The translations under genes were made by a program, and so were the position numbers. From the NCBI RefSeq assembly GCF_022410515.1, contig NZ_JACSDI010000002.1, positions 308,067 to 372,066 of the forward strand: DNA of 64,000 bases, given 5' to 3'. How positions within the stretch are numbered: position 1 is the first letter of the stretch; each line of letters starts with the position of its first letter. The notes under the pieces are model-generated. The model ran no database searches. It was given only the letters and a program-made list of their open reading frames with translations, and was not told where the DNA came from. Source of the DNA: Shewanella cutis. Its GTDB lineage: Bacteria > Pseudomonadota > Gammaproteobacteria > Enterobacterales > Shewanellaceae. Positions 40,070 through 48,846 of the stretch are shown piece by piece.

Positions 40070-41836
40070 ATGATCCACTATCACATCATTCCCGTCGATC
40101 CCAAGGCGCACTTGTTCGCCGTTACCATGACGGTACAAAAGCCCCACCCTAAGCAAGTTTTTAGTCTGCCCGCTTGGCTTCCCGGCAGTTATATGGTGCG
40201 GGATTTTGCCAAGAACATTATCGACCTTAAAGCCACAGACGATAACGGCGAGCCGCTTAAGCTCATTCAACTGGATAAGCAAACCTGGTCGGTCGAACAT
40301 CAATGCACCCAACTGACCTTAACCTATCAAGTTTATGCTTGGGACTTGTCGGTACGCACTGCGCATCTGGATATGAGCCATGGCTTCTTTAACGGTAGCA
40401 GTGTATTTTTAGCCGCCCATGGCTTTGAGGCAGGCTTACACACAGTGACGATGGCAGCGCCGACCGAGCCGAGCCTAAATGAATGGCGCCTTGCCACCAG
40501 CATGACACGTCAAAACGGTGATGAATTTGCCTTTGGTGAGTTTTGCGCGCAAAGCTATGACGAACTTATCGATCATCCAGTAGAAATGGGTCTGTTCACC
40601 CACGCCAGTTTTGAAGCCTGCGGCGTCAGACACGATATCGTGCTTAACGGTCGCCACCGCGCCCACATGCCGAGACTCTCCCAAGATTTAAAGGCGATTT
40701 GCGAATATCAAATTAAGCTATTTGGCACGCCTGCGCCTTTTACGCGTTATCTGTTTATGACCACAGTGCTCGACAATGGCTTTGGTGGTTTAGAGCATCG
40801 GTCATCGACCGCATTAATGTGTTCACGCAAGGACTTACCGCTGTCGATGGATGCGCCGATTAATAACGACTATCGTACCTATTTATCGCTCTGCAGCCAT
40901 GAATATTTCCACAGCTGGAACGTCAAGCGCATCAAGCCAGAATGTTTCTTACCCTATCAACTCGAGGCAGAAACCTATACGCCACAACTGTGGGCCTATG
41001 AGGGTATCACTTCCTATTACGATGACTTCCTCACCTATCGCGCCGGCTTAGTGGATGAGCAAAGTTACTTGGATATGCTGAGCGAAACCTTTACAAGGGT
41101 ATATCGCAGTCAAGGCCGCTTTAAGCAAAGTATCAAAGATTCAAGCTTTAACGCTTGGACTAAGTTCTACAAGCAGGATGAAAACGCCCAAAACGCCATT
41201 ATCAGTTATTACACTAAGGGCGCCCTGTTTGCCCTGTATCTCGACTTAACCCTAAGAAGCGAAACTAAGGGAAAATATAATCTCGACGATGTAATGACCA
41301 TTCTGTGGCAGGAATATGCCCTGCAAAATCGCGGCACTACAGACGAATGCCATCAAAGGATTGTTGAACGTTTATTGGGCCGAGATTGCCAAGATCTCTT
41401 CGCCTATTTAGACAATACCGACGATATCCCTCTGGCACCGCTACTTGCCGAGTTTGGGGTTGAATTTACTCTTCGCTCCAGCCAAGGCGCGCAGGATGTA
41501 GGCGGTGGCACGGCCAAAGGGTATGAAATTGCCTTTGGTGCGAAAACACAAACGGTAGCAACCGGCCTTAAAATCACCACAGTCACCCAAGGCAGTCCGG
41601 CGCACCTTGCAGGCTTAAGTGCCGGAGATATCTTAATTGCGGCGGATAATCTACAAGTTACTGGCCAATTTGAAGCTCAGCTTCAGCAATACCCACTCGG
41701 AGAACGCTTAAACCTACATTGGTTTAGACGCGATGAATTGATGACAGGAGAACTGATTATTACTGAGGCGCTAAAGGATACAGTTGCCTTAAGCATCGCG
41801 AATAAAGACAAACTGCAGGCTTGGCTAGGTCGCTAA
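40070..41836 (+). CDS. M61-family aminopeptidase with PDZ domain
   Basis: 588 residues. An N-terminal beta domain (about 1-170) is followed by the gluzincin catalytic domain with HEYFHSWNVKRIKP (zinc histidines H277 and H281) and the downstream glutamate in ELWAYEGITSYYDD-like QLWAYEGITSYYDD. A C-terminal PDZ domain starts near 500 (TVTQGSPAHLAGLSAGDILI). No signal peptide is apparent, so it may be cytoplasmic. Family members cleave N-terminal glycine or acidic residues; the substrate here is not known. The ATG at 40070 follows AGGATAAATT. Confidence 0.9.
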   Translation: MIHYHIIPVDPKAHLFAVTMTVQKPHPKQVFSLPAWLPGSYMVRDFAKNIIDLKATDDNGEPLKLIQLDKQTWSVEHQCTQLTLTYQVYAWDLSVRTAHLDMSHGFFNGSSVFLAAHGFEAGLHTVTMAAPTEPSLNEWRLATSMTRQNGDEFAFGEFCAQSYDELIDHPVEMGLFTHASFEACGVRHDIVLNGRHRAHMPRLSQDLKAICEYQIKLFGTPAPFTRYLFMTTVLDNGFGGLEHRSSTALMCSRKDLPLSMDAPINNDYRTYLSLCSHEYFHSWNVKRIKPECFLPYQLEAETYTPQLWAYEGITSYYDDFLTYRAGLVDEQSYLDMLSETFTRVYRSQGRFKQSIKDSSFNAWTKFYKQDENAQNAIISYYTKGALFALYLDLTLRSETKGKYNLDDVMTILWQEYALQNRGTTDECHQRIVERLLGRDCQDLFAYLDNTDDIPLAPLLAEFGVEFTLRSSQGAQDVGGGTAKGYEIAFGAKTQTVATGLKITTVTQGSPAHLAGLSAGDILIAADNLQVTGQFEAQLQQYPLGERLNLHWFRRDELMTGELIITEALKDTVALSIANKDKLQAWLGR

Positions 41837-41856
41837 TTTTTAACGCATTAGCCTTT

Positions 41857-41920
41857 AATACCAATCGTATTAAATATCTGTTCATTCAGCGGGAGTTAAA
41901 CGCGCTTTAGACAAGGCGAA
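41857..41920 (+). repeat. Possible Shewanella dispersed repeat
   Basis: The stretch from AATACCAATCGTATT through CAGCGGGAGTTAAACGCG to CAAGGCG resembles an extragenic repeat I recall from many Shewanella gene ends. No second copy was seen in this window, so the call rests on memory. Confidence 0.35.
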
Positions 41921-41963
41921 GGCTTGAAGGCATAGTGGCGCTCTGTCGAAAGCCTTAAAGCAC

Positions 41964-41997
41964 AAAAGGGGCAATCGTATTGGCGATTGCCCCTTTT
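41964..41997 (+). terminator. Terminator after the M61 peptidase gene
   Basis: AAAAGGGGCAATCG pairs with CGATTGCCCCTTTT over 14 bp; ATTTG follows. It can also serve the convergent csgD-like gene. Confidence 0.8.
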
Positions 41998-42044
41998 ATT
42001 TGATTCTTTGTTTGCTCTTGGCTTAGCGCCCCATCAACAATGCG

Positions 42045-42680
42045 TTACACCACCACATCGTGTAAATAGGTTTGCGCCCAAGCTATGGCTTGCCCACGGC
42101 TCGACACACCAATTTTACGGAATACACGGTACAAGTGAGTCTTAATGGTGCTCTCACTTACAAATAACTGATTGGCGATATCGAGGTTAGTACTGCCCGA
42201 CAGCAGGGCTTGTAATACTTCACGCTCACGGATGGTTAATGGCTCGGTATCTTCAAACAGTCCAAAGTCATCATTCACCCCGTTAACCAATTGGATAGGG
42301 ATCACCCTGTGTCCGCGCAGGATGTTGGAGAGGCCAAGGCTGATTTCAGTCAGTCCCGCATCCAGATAAAACACCCCTGCTGTAGTCGAGGCTTGCATTA
42401 GGAAGCGGGCATCAACCTGTTTAGGAAAATGAATATAGACGACTCGCACACTCGGATGTTCGCGGGCAAGCAAGCGTTGAAATTGATAGGCTTTTTGAAG
42501 ATCGACAGTGGAAAGGTCAATCACCGCCATAGAGGCTTGGTTATCTTTGATGTGATCGCACATCTCATCCGGGCTGACTTGCGACAGCTTAACGAGAAAC
42601 TCCTGCGGCCAGCGGCCTGCAAGCAACTCCATCAATACTTGCGATCTTGACACTACGATCCAATGTAATATTTTGAACAT
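42045..42680 (-). CDS. CsgD-like LuxR-family regulator
   Basis: 211 residues from the ATG at 42680 (GGGAG 8 nt upstream). The N-terminal half is a degenerate receiver without the normal acidic pocket, including GVFYLDAG and LSNILRGHRVIP at places where CsgD has similar stretches. The C-terminal LuxR helix-turn-helix (LTIREREVLQALLSGSTNLDIA, VSESTIKTHLYRVFRKIGV) ends SRGQAIAWAQTYL, very close to CsgD. The W-[FLM]-[TS]-R c-di-GMP motif of VpsT is not visible. No curli genes are nearby. It diverges from a cytochrome b gene, a possible target. Confidence 0.83.
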   Translation of the reverse strand: MFKILHWIVVSRSQVLMELLAGRWPQEFLVKLSQVSPDEMCDHIKDNQASMAVIDLSTVDLQKAYQFQRLLAREHPSVRVVYIHFPKQVDARFLMQASTTAGVFYLDAGLTEISLGLSNILRGHRVIPIQLVNGVNDDFGLFEDTEPLTIREREVLQALLSGSTNLDIANQLFVSESTIKTHLYRVFRKIGVSSRGQAIAWAQTYLHDVVV

Positions 42681-42974
42681 CCTGCTCACTCCCTGTCTGG
42701 TTAACGATTATTCATTTTGAGAGGAGAAACATCTCTCAATACCACTTCAACATCCGTTCAATAGACTTCCGAGTCTACCATGCACACGATATTAGCATTA
42801 GATAAAACAGATTCAAAAGGCTTACGACAAAAAATTTACCGCACGCAAATCAAATGCTTCAACAATGTTACGATCTAGCATCATTAATCACGAGGCTGAA
42901 TTTTAACTGAAATTAATGCATTATTTTTAAAACAAAGGCGTAAGATTAGACAACACAAACTATAAGGAAATACT

Positions 42975-43721
42975 ATGTCCAGCCATCAACCACTTCTGAC
43001 CGAAATGAAATCTTATCAAGTATGGGACAAACCCACCCGCTTATTTCATTGGATCAATGTCATACTCGTATTCGCCTTACTCATCATCGGCGGGATGATG
43101 ATGTTTCGCAGTGAATTAGGCATCTCAGAACTCTCAGGTAAAATTGGCCTCAAGACGCTTCACGTCGGTATTGGCTATGGATTTGCAATTAATTTACTCA
43201 TTCGCCTAATTTGGGGCTTTGTCGGCAATAAATACGCCCGCTTTAGCCATATGTTCCCCAATAGCAACAGCAAAAATGAGTTAATGCGTTATAAAGCCGA
43301 GATAGCTGCGGGTAAAAATCCCCAATATTTAGGTCACAATCCTAAAGGAAAATTCGCTGTACTCGCCATTATGCTCTTATTAGTGACGATTATGTCGACA
43401 GGTCTTATTCGTGCAGGGACAGATATTTACTATCCCCCTTTTGGTAATGCTGTACAAAGTTATTTAGCGGCACCGAATGTCGAGCCAAGTAGCTTAAAAC
43501 CCTACGATGCTACGGGTGTAGATACCGATAAAGCCAATGCAATGAAATCCATGAAGGGACTCGCAGGCAAAGTACATGTTTACGCAGTTTATTTATTGAT
43601 GTTACTGATAGTGCTGCACGTTTTTGCAGTGGTTTATACCGAAGTCAAACGCCAACCTGGCATCATTTCAGCCATGTTTTCTGGCAAAAAGCTTATCCAA
43701 GGGCAACCAAAGGACGAGTGA
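42975..43721 (+). CDS. Cytochrome b561-type di-heme membrane cytochrome
   Basis: 248 residues with four membrane helices. Heme-ligand histidines appear as RLFHWINV in helix one, LHVGIGYG in helix two and KVHVYAVYLL and VLHVFAVVY in the last part. Such proteins pass electrons between quinol and periplasmic c-type cytochromes. AAGGAAATACT precedes the ATG. The convergent neighbour is the periplasmic tetraheme cytochrome cctA, a plausible electron partner; the two genes share a terminator. Confidence 0.88.
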   Translation: MSSHQPLLTEMKSYQVWDKPTRLFHWINVILVFALLIIGGMMMFRSELGISELSGKIGLKTLHVGIGYGFAINLLIRLIWGFVGNKYARFSHMFPNSNSKNELMRYKAEIAAGKNPQYLGHNPKGKFAVLAIMLLLVTIMSTGLIRAGTDIYYPPFGNAVQSYLAAPNVEPSSLKPYDATGVDTDKANAMKSMKGLAGKVHVYAVYLLMLLIVLHVFAVVYTEVKRQPGIISAMFSGKKLIQGQPKDE

Positions 43722-43740
43722 GCGACACCATAGAGAAAAC

Positions 43741-43768
43741 AAAACGCCAGCAAATGCTGGCGTTTTTT
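43741..43768. terminator. Bidirectional terminator between cytochrome b and cctA
   Basis: AAAACGCCAGCA and TGCTGGCGTTTTTT around AA; T-runs on both strands, 19 bp after the cytochrome b stop. Confidence 0.8.
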
Positions 43769-43804
43769 ATAAAGCTCAATGTTAAATCTAAATAGACTTG
43801 GCAA

Positions 43805-44155
43805 TTACTTCTTCAGAACAGACGCTGAAGTACGGCCATCGTCATGGCAGCTTTCACAAGTAGGTTTTTGGCCTACGTTCATATCATGTACCGCATGGCA
43901 GTCAGCGCACATTAAGTTGCCATCGTGTGGCTTGTGTACTGCGTCCATTTCAGAAAGCTTACCGTGGCAGCTTTGGCATTGTTCAAATTCAAAGGCACCG
44001 TCAGCAGAAGGAGTACCATCTTTATGACAGCTCTCACAACCACCTGACTCAGCATGGAAGTCTGATAATTTTTGATCCGCGGCAAATGCAGCTGGTGACA
44101 GCGCTAACGCTGCAAGACTTGCCCCGAAAAGCGCACTTAATAGTTTTTTGCTCAC
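43805..44155 (-). CDS. cctA: Small tetraheme cytochrome c (STC)
   Basis: 116 residues including a Sec signal peptide (about 1-25, ending AAFA). Four CXXCH heme sites follow: CESCH, CQSCH, CADCH and CESCH, with extra histidines that act as second ligands. In S. oneidensis STC is an abundant periplasmic carrier that links CymA to terminal reductases and the outer-membrane iron-reducing conduit. The start is GTG at 44155, because GGAGGAT is well placed 6 nt upstream; an earlier ATG would give a spoiled signal peptide. Confidence 0.95.
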   Translation of the reverse strand: MSKKLLSALFGASLAALALSPAAFAADQKLSDFHAESGGCESCHKDGTPSADGAFEFEQCQSCHGKLSEMDAVHKPHDGNLMCADCHAVHDMNVGQKPTCESCHDDGRTSASVLKK

Positions 44156-44437
44156 AATTGTATCCTCCAATGGTGATTGACAGTGGAAATTCTTGTCAGG
44201 GGTGACTTCCATCTTGCAACCAATATAAATAGCACGACTTGATCTAACTTAGCTAAGGTTTGAGTAATAAGCAACCCAAACTTATGCAAAGTAACTTTAT
44301 CAATATACGCCAAGGTAAAATGTGCGCTGCATCATGTAACCACATGCTTATATAAGAGTTTTACATTTGAATAACCAAAGGGTTACACACAAAAATCTCT
44401 TAGCGTAATTCGGCACAAAAGAAAAGCCCTGAAATAC
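44156..44437. other. Upstream region of cctA
   Basis: About 280 bp, AT-rich, without a credible gene. It should carry the cctA promoter. Half-sites such as GATCAA and TGTAAC are present, but no complete CRP, FNR or Fur operator could be read. Confidence 0.4.
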
Positions 44438-44461
44438 AAAAGGAGGCCAAAGCCTCCTTTT
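44438..44461 (-). terminator. Terminator of htpX
   Basis: GGAGGC-CAAA-GCCTCC with A and T flanks; on the minus strand TTTTGTATTT follows. Confidence 0.75.
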
Positions 44462-44483
44462 ACATACTGTCTAATAAATTGGA

Positions 44484-45347
44484 TTAGCGAGACTGCAGCG
44501 CAGCAATACGCTTTTCTAATGGCGGGTGGCTCATCATCAACTCAGCCATTGAACGCTTACCGTTAATACCCAAAGCAGACATTTGCGCTGGCATCGCCGA
44601 GCTTTCTGGGCCTTGACGTAAACGCTCAAGCGCAGCAATCATCTTATTCTTACCCGCTAAACGAGCAGCCCCCTCGTCGGCGCGGTATTCACGAATGCGT
44701 GAGAAGTAAGCCACGATAATAGAAGCCAAAATACCAAACAACATATCGAGAACAAACACCACAGCCATGTAGGCAAACATACCTAAACCTTCACCTTCTT
44801 CATCGTTGCTCGATACGAAATTATTGATGATACCCGCCACCACACGCGCCGCAAAGATAACAAAGGTGTTTACCACGCCTTGGATTAAGGTCAAGGTCAC
44901 CATATCGCCGTTAGCGACGTGGCTGACTTCATGGGCGAGTACGCCTTCTATTTCATCTTGGCTCATGCCGTACAACAAACCGGTACTCACGGCAACTAAC
45001 GAATTGTCTTTACTTGGACCTGTGGCAAAGGCATTCATCTCTGGCGACTGATAAATCGCCACTTCTGGCATTTTAATACCCGCTTGCTGTGCTTGGCGGG
45101 CAACAGTGTCCAATAACCAACGCTCAGTGCTATCACGTGGAGTGGTAATCACTTCACAGCCCATGGTCTTTTTCGCCATCCATTTTGAAATCGCTAAGCT
45201 GATGAAAGCTCCACCAAATCCAAAAATCGCAGCGAACACTAAGAGTCCACCCATAGTAGACGTATTTACGCCCAAAATTGACATCACAATTGAGGCAACC
45301 AACAACACCGCGAGGTTGGTCGCAATCAATAAAAATATACGCTTCAT
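44484..45347 (-). CDS. htpX: Membrane zinc metalloprotease HtpX
   Basis: 287 residues from the ATG at 45347 (AGGAG five nt upstream; a longer reading from 45377 adds ten residues). Four hydrophobic helices and the zinc site HEVSH with ANGDMVT following are visible, and the family end [13 protein letters not shown] is present. HtpX degrades misfolded or damaged inner-membrane proteins together with FtsH and is stress induced. Confidence 0.96.
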   Translation of the reverse strand: MKRIFLLIATNLAVLLVASIVMSILGVNTSTMGGLLVFAAIFGFGGAFISLAISKWMAKKTMGCEVITTPRDSTERWLLDTVARQAQQAGIKMPEVAIYQSPEMNAFATGPSKDNSLVAVSTGLLYGMSQDEIEGVLAHEVSHVANGDMVTLTLIQGVVNTFVIFAARVVAGIINNFVSSNDEEGEGLGMFAYMAVVFVLDMLFGILASIIVAYFSRIREYRADEGAARLAGKNKMIAALERLRQGPESSAMPAQMSALGINGKRSMAELMMSHPPLEKRIAALQSR

Positions 45348-45395
45348 ATCAGCTCCTTTACGGCATAAACATGCCATTTATTTTTGCTCAAAGAC

Positions 45396-45423
45396 ATAAT
45401 ATGTCCAATTAATCGAAATTCAA
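45396..45423 (-). promoter_or_regulatory. htpX promoter, possibly also heat-shock type
   Basis: Minus strand TTGAAT (rc of 45418-45423), 16-bp spacer, TATTAT (rc of 45396-45401). The -35 is embedded in CCCTTGAA, identical to the sigma-32 -35 core; the sigma-32 -10 (GGACATAT) matches only in part. Confidence 0.45.
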
Positions 45424-45634
45424 GGGGTAAAGATAAGAGTTTTTCTACTCGCTAATTTTTCTCTCAATTTAGACACTGCCTTTTATGGTTCGTGAGTCTA
45501 GGGACAGTCTATTAAGCCAAACTTAAATCTAGCAGCTATGGACGTTACAGCCAAAATCATGTGTATTTCTGTATGTTTATCGTGATTAAACTTTGTTAAT
45601 ATGCAAGCACATTCCGTGATTTCAGGATAAAAAA

Positions 45635-46345
45635 ATGACAGTCAATGCCCTACTACTGAGTAGTTCCCGTGTTGGTGACACGCCCTACCTATCCCATGCA
45701 ATTCCTTTTATCAAACCACTCACTGCTGATGCACAGAAATGGATTTTTATTCCTTATGCAGGGGTCAGTATGAGTTACGACACTTATTTAGCCTCTGTGG
45801 TGACGGGGTTAAGTGAACTTAAGCTCGATATCAGTGGTATTCATCAGCATCCTGATCCACGCCAAGCACTCAAAGATGCCGATGGCATACTGATCGGGGG
45901 AGGAAATACTTTCCATCTATTGCACGAGCTTTATAAATATGATCTTGTACAGCTTATCCGCGAAGAAGTACTAAAAGGTAAGCCTTACATTGGTTGGAGC
46001 GCAGGTTCAAACGTTTCTGGATTAAGCATTCGCACAACAAATGATATGCCGATTATTGAACCGCCTTCATTTGCAGCCTTAAATATACTGCCATTTCAAT
46101 TAAATCCGCATTATTCTAACTACCGCGCTCCAGGTCATAATGGTGAAACCCGTGCCCAACGATTACTCGAATTTACCCGTGTCGATCCTATCACGCCGGT
46201 TATCGGTATTGTCGAAGGCAGTGCACTATGGCGTCAGGGAGAGACTTTATCATTGTTGGGTGATAATCCAGCTTATTTATTCTGCGGTGAACAACAAGAG
46301 ATCCCCATTCCAGTCGGCAGCGATTTATCCCATTTATTGAAATAA
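45635..46345 (+). CDS. pepE: Alpha-aspartyl dipeptidase PepE (family S51)
   Basis: 236 residues. PepE cleaves Asp-Xaa dipeptides in the cytoplasm. The nucleophile S122 sits in GWSAGSN, the glycine-rich [14 protein letters not shown] precedes it, and the histidine in [10 protein letters not shown] completes the site, all as in Salmonella PepE. Length is normal. AGGAT precedes the ATG by about 8 nt. A weak terminator follows. Confidence 0.94.
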   Translation: MTVNALLLSSSRVGDTPYLSHAIPFIKPLTADAQKWIFIPYAGVSMSYDTYLASVVTGLSELKLDISGIHQHPDPRQALKDADGILIGGGNTFHLLHELYKYDLVQLIREEVLKGKPYIGWSAGSNVSGLSIRTTNDMPIIEPPSFAALNILPFQLNPHYSNYRAPGHNGETRAQRLLEFTRVDPITPVIGIVEGSALWRQGETLSLLGDNPAYLFCGEQQEIPIPVGSDLSHLLK

Positions 46346-46417
46346 GATCTGCTTTACGGCATGGACTGTCGCAATGAGGTAAAATTAATACTCAAACAAA
46401 CGATGAAAAGTGCGGCT

Positions 46418-46443
46418 AGGGAGTGAAGATTTCGCTCCCTTTA
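46418..46443 (+). terminator. Weak terminator after pepE
   Basis: GGGAGTG and CGCTCCC form a 7-bp stem with one G-U pair; only TTT follows. Confidence 0.5.
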
Positions 46444-46731
46444 GCGAGTCAATTTTGCAACATATCAAGACTAATAATTGACAACTTCAGATATCAAAAT
46501 CCTTGCGGCATACCGAAGTCTTCAAAAAGCCCTTGGGAGAAAAAACTTGCACCACTTAAGTATCTGCTCTAATTTCGTTGTCGAACACGTTGATAAACAA
46601 GATTAAATTTGTATTAACACCTAGCGACATATTAAACAGATATATTCTAAGCTATTTAAAATTAGGGAGTTTTACCTAAAGTACAAGAGTATTTTTTAAC
46701 CCTTGGTCCATTCAAGTGAGGAGTTTTCGTT
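46444..46731 (+). promoter_or_regulatory. Leader region of the glucan gene with possible promoter
   Basis: No gene in this part of the 386-bp gap. A possible promoter is TTGATA (46590-46595), 16-bp spacer, TATTAA (46612-46617). It would leave a 5' leader of about 110 nt. Confidence 0.4.
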
Positions 46732-48318
46732 TTGCGACTGCATTTAACATTCAATCATTCAACCCCTGCTACAGGTCAAAAAAACACCAAGCATACATTT
46801 TTTTTTGGTTCTATGCTTGCCTGTATTATAAGCATTAGCAGTTTAGTGCCCGCTTATGGCGCTAACGTAAGCAACGAGAAAAAAGCAAAGCCTTTCACCC
46901 ATGACACTGTCGTCGAATATGCCCATCAACTGGCCCAAAAACCCTTTAAAGAAGCGAGAAAAGCTCCAAAGGAGTTGATCGAACTTGATTACGCCACCTA
47001 TAGCAAAATCAATTACCAAGCAAACGCCGCAATTTGGGGTGGAACACCCACTAAGTTTTCCGTACAGCTTTTTGCGCCAGGTTTTTTATATAAGAACCTC
47101 GTTGATATCGATGTGGTTGAAAACGGCCAAGCTTTACCTATCGAGTTAACAGAATCCTCCTTTAACGTCCCCAACGATACTATTGAGAAATTGCTCACTC
47201 AGGTGGGACAATATGCCGGTGTCCGTCTTCACTATCCCATCAATGACGATGAGATCAAAGACGAATTCGTGATGTTCCAAGGCGCCAGCTATTTTCGAGT
47301 ACTCTCCAAAGGCCAAACATACGGATTATCTAATCGCGGACTCGCAATCGATGTTGCACAGCCTAAAGGAGAAGAATACCCCTTATTTAAACGTTTCTGG
47401 ATAGAACGTCCCTCTAAATACCAAACAGCCATTGTGGTGCACGCATTGCTTGATAGTCAGAGTGTCACCGGTGCCTATCGTTTTGGTATTTATCCCGGTG
47501 CGCCGACACGTGTTGATGTTGATGTCACCCTCTTTCCCCGCCGAGATATCGCGCATGTGGGACTTGCGCCGCTGACTTCGATGTTTCTCTATGGTGGCTT
47601 AGATACGCCCGATAAACCTGATTATCGCCCAGCAGTGCATAACTCCGAGGGCTTACAAATCGATCGTGGCAATGGTGAACGCCTGTGGCGTCCGCTCAAT
47701 AATCCAAACAAACTGCAGATCAGTGCCTTTGGTGACGAAGATATAAAAGGTTTTGGTTTAATTCAACGCCATCGTAACTTCGATTATTATCAAGACCTTA
47801 ATGCAAACTACCAACAGCGTCCCTCAGCATGGATAGAACCGTTAAACGATTGGGGTAAAGGACAATTAATACTGCTTGAAATTCCATCGAGTGCTGAAAC
47901 CAATGACAACATAGTCGCCTATTGGGAGCCTCAAGGTGGGTTAAAGCAAAGCGAACCTTATCGTTATTCCTACCGCATCACAGCGGCTAACGACAGCCCA
48001 AGTTTTACAAGCAAAGCACGGGTTATTCGTGGTTCTAAGGGACAAAAACAAGTTAAAGGTAAAGAACTCCTTATTGACTACAGCAATATCAAGCCACAAG
48101 ATATTGAAAAAATTGTGATTGATGCAAGTATCAATAAGGGAAAAATCCTGTCATCTCGTATAGTCGCTCGCCCCGATATTAATGGAGCTCGAGTCTTTAT
48201 TACTTTCGACCCCGAAAGTACCAATGTGGCAGAGCTTAGGATTCAACTGCGTAAAGATGAAAAACCTGTTGCTGCAACCTGGCTATATCGCTGGAATAGT
48301 GACGATTGGCCCAACTAA
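46732..48318 (+). CDS. OpgG/OpgD-type periplasmic glucan synthesis protein
   Basis: 528 residues of the MdoG family, which helps make or shape osmoregulated periplasmic glucans. The start is TTG at 46732, supported by GAGGAG 8 nt upstream. An N-terminal hydrophobic signal ends near ANV; there is no twin-arginine pair, unlike OpgD. Family stretches include FTHDTVVEYAHQLAQKPF, FWIERP and GAYRFGIYPG, and the C-terminal immunoglobulin-like domain ends in TWLYRW. OpgG normally lies before the glucosyltransferase gene opgH, but no opgH follows here; a terminator does. So it may be an OpgD-like or modifying paralogue. Confidence 0.85.
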   Translation: MRLHLTFNHSTPATGQKNTKHTFFFGSMLACIISISSLVPAYGANVSNEKKAKPFTHDTVVEYAHQLAQKPFKEARKAPKELIELDYATYSKINYQANAAIWGGTPTKFSVQLFAPGFLYKNLVDIDVVENGQALPIELTESSFNVPNDTIEKLLTQVGQYAGVRLHYPINDDEIKDEFVMFQGASYFRVLSKGQTYGLSNRGLAIDVAQPKGEEYPLFKRFWIERPSKYQTAIVVHALLDSQSVTGAYRFGIYPGAPTRVDVDVTLFPRRDIAHVGLAPLTSMFLYGGLDTPDKPDYRPAVHNSEGLQIDRGNGERLWRPLNNPNKLQISAFGDEDIKGFGLIQRHRNFDYYQDLNANYQQRPSAWIEPLNDWGKGQLILLEIPSSAETNDNIVAYWEPQGGLKQSEPYRYSYRITAANDSPSFTSKARVIRGSKGQKQVKGKELLIDYSNIKPQDIEKIVIDASINKGKILSSRIVARPDINGARVFITFDPESTNVAELRIQLRKDEKPVAATWLYRWNSDDWPN

Positions 48319-48348
48319 GGACTTGTTTCATTAGCCAATTCCAGTAAT

Positions 48349-48377
48349 AAAAAACGCCGAGCTTTTGGCGTTTTTTA
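48349..48377 (+). terminator. Terminator of the glucan gene
   Basis: AAAACGCC and GGCGTTTTTT around an 8-nt loop, 30 bp after the stop codon. Confidence 0.75.
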
Positions 48378-48846
48378 TTATATATATTCCATTCGCGAAC
48401 TAAGAAAGTTAAATTATATGCCTTTTAACTCCTATGCTATTGAATCATGCTAGTTGATGACTTTCATGGAAAATTTAGGGATGACTCTCTAAAAAATTAC
48501 GAGTTTCAATTGCTATTTAACCTGCTCCAGGGATAAGTAGAGCCGCTAAACAGGCATTTTTCGACACCCGTCACCCCGAGTTAAGATTATTTATGAACAG
48601 CATTTGCAATGCAAATTTACTCTCCAACTATTTTATTATCACTTATCAAATTTGGATGTTTGTACCGTACTCTTTAATAAGTCATTAAACTATTTCACCA
48701 GCATATTCAGCATTAGTAATATTTCGACATATGAATATATTAACAATAGCGACCCCATCAATAACCAATAAATAACCAATAAATAACCAATAAATAAGTT
48801 GTAGATGACTATTTAGCGATTAGTCGCTTATCCTTACTATCTCCAA
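48378..48846. other. AT-rich intergenic region between two convergent envelope genes
   Basis: About 470 bp with no convincing gene. It contains a 16-bp near-palindrome around ATTTGCAATGCAAAT (48601-48618) and an 11-bp tandem repeat (48760-48797). A weak hairpin AGCGA-TTAG-TCGCT near 48815-48830 may terminate the deacetylase transcript. Confidence 0.5.
48760..48797. repeat. 11-bp tandem repeat, three full copies and a partial
   Basis: AATAACCAATA at 48760-48770, 48771-48781 and 48782-48792, then AATAAG. The copies are identical, so the array is young or under slippage. It lies 50 bp beyond the deacetylase stop. Confidence 0.9.

Noticed and set aside
41857..41920. CRISPR or other array at the end of the M61 gene
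   Set aside because: Only one copy of the repeat-like stretch is present; there is no regular spacing.
48580..48640. Origin or plasmid-like iterons near the 11-bp repeats
   Set aside because: The repeats are short, few and not linked to a replication gene.
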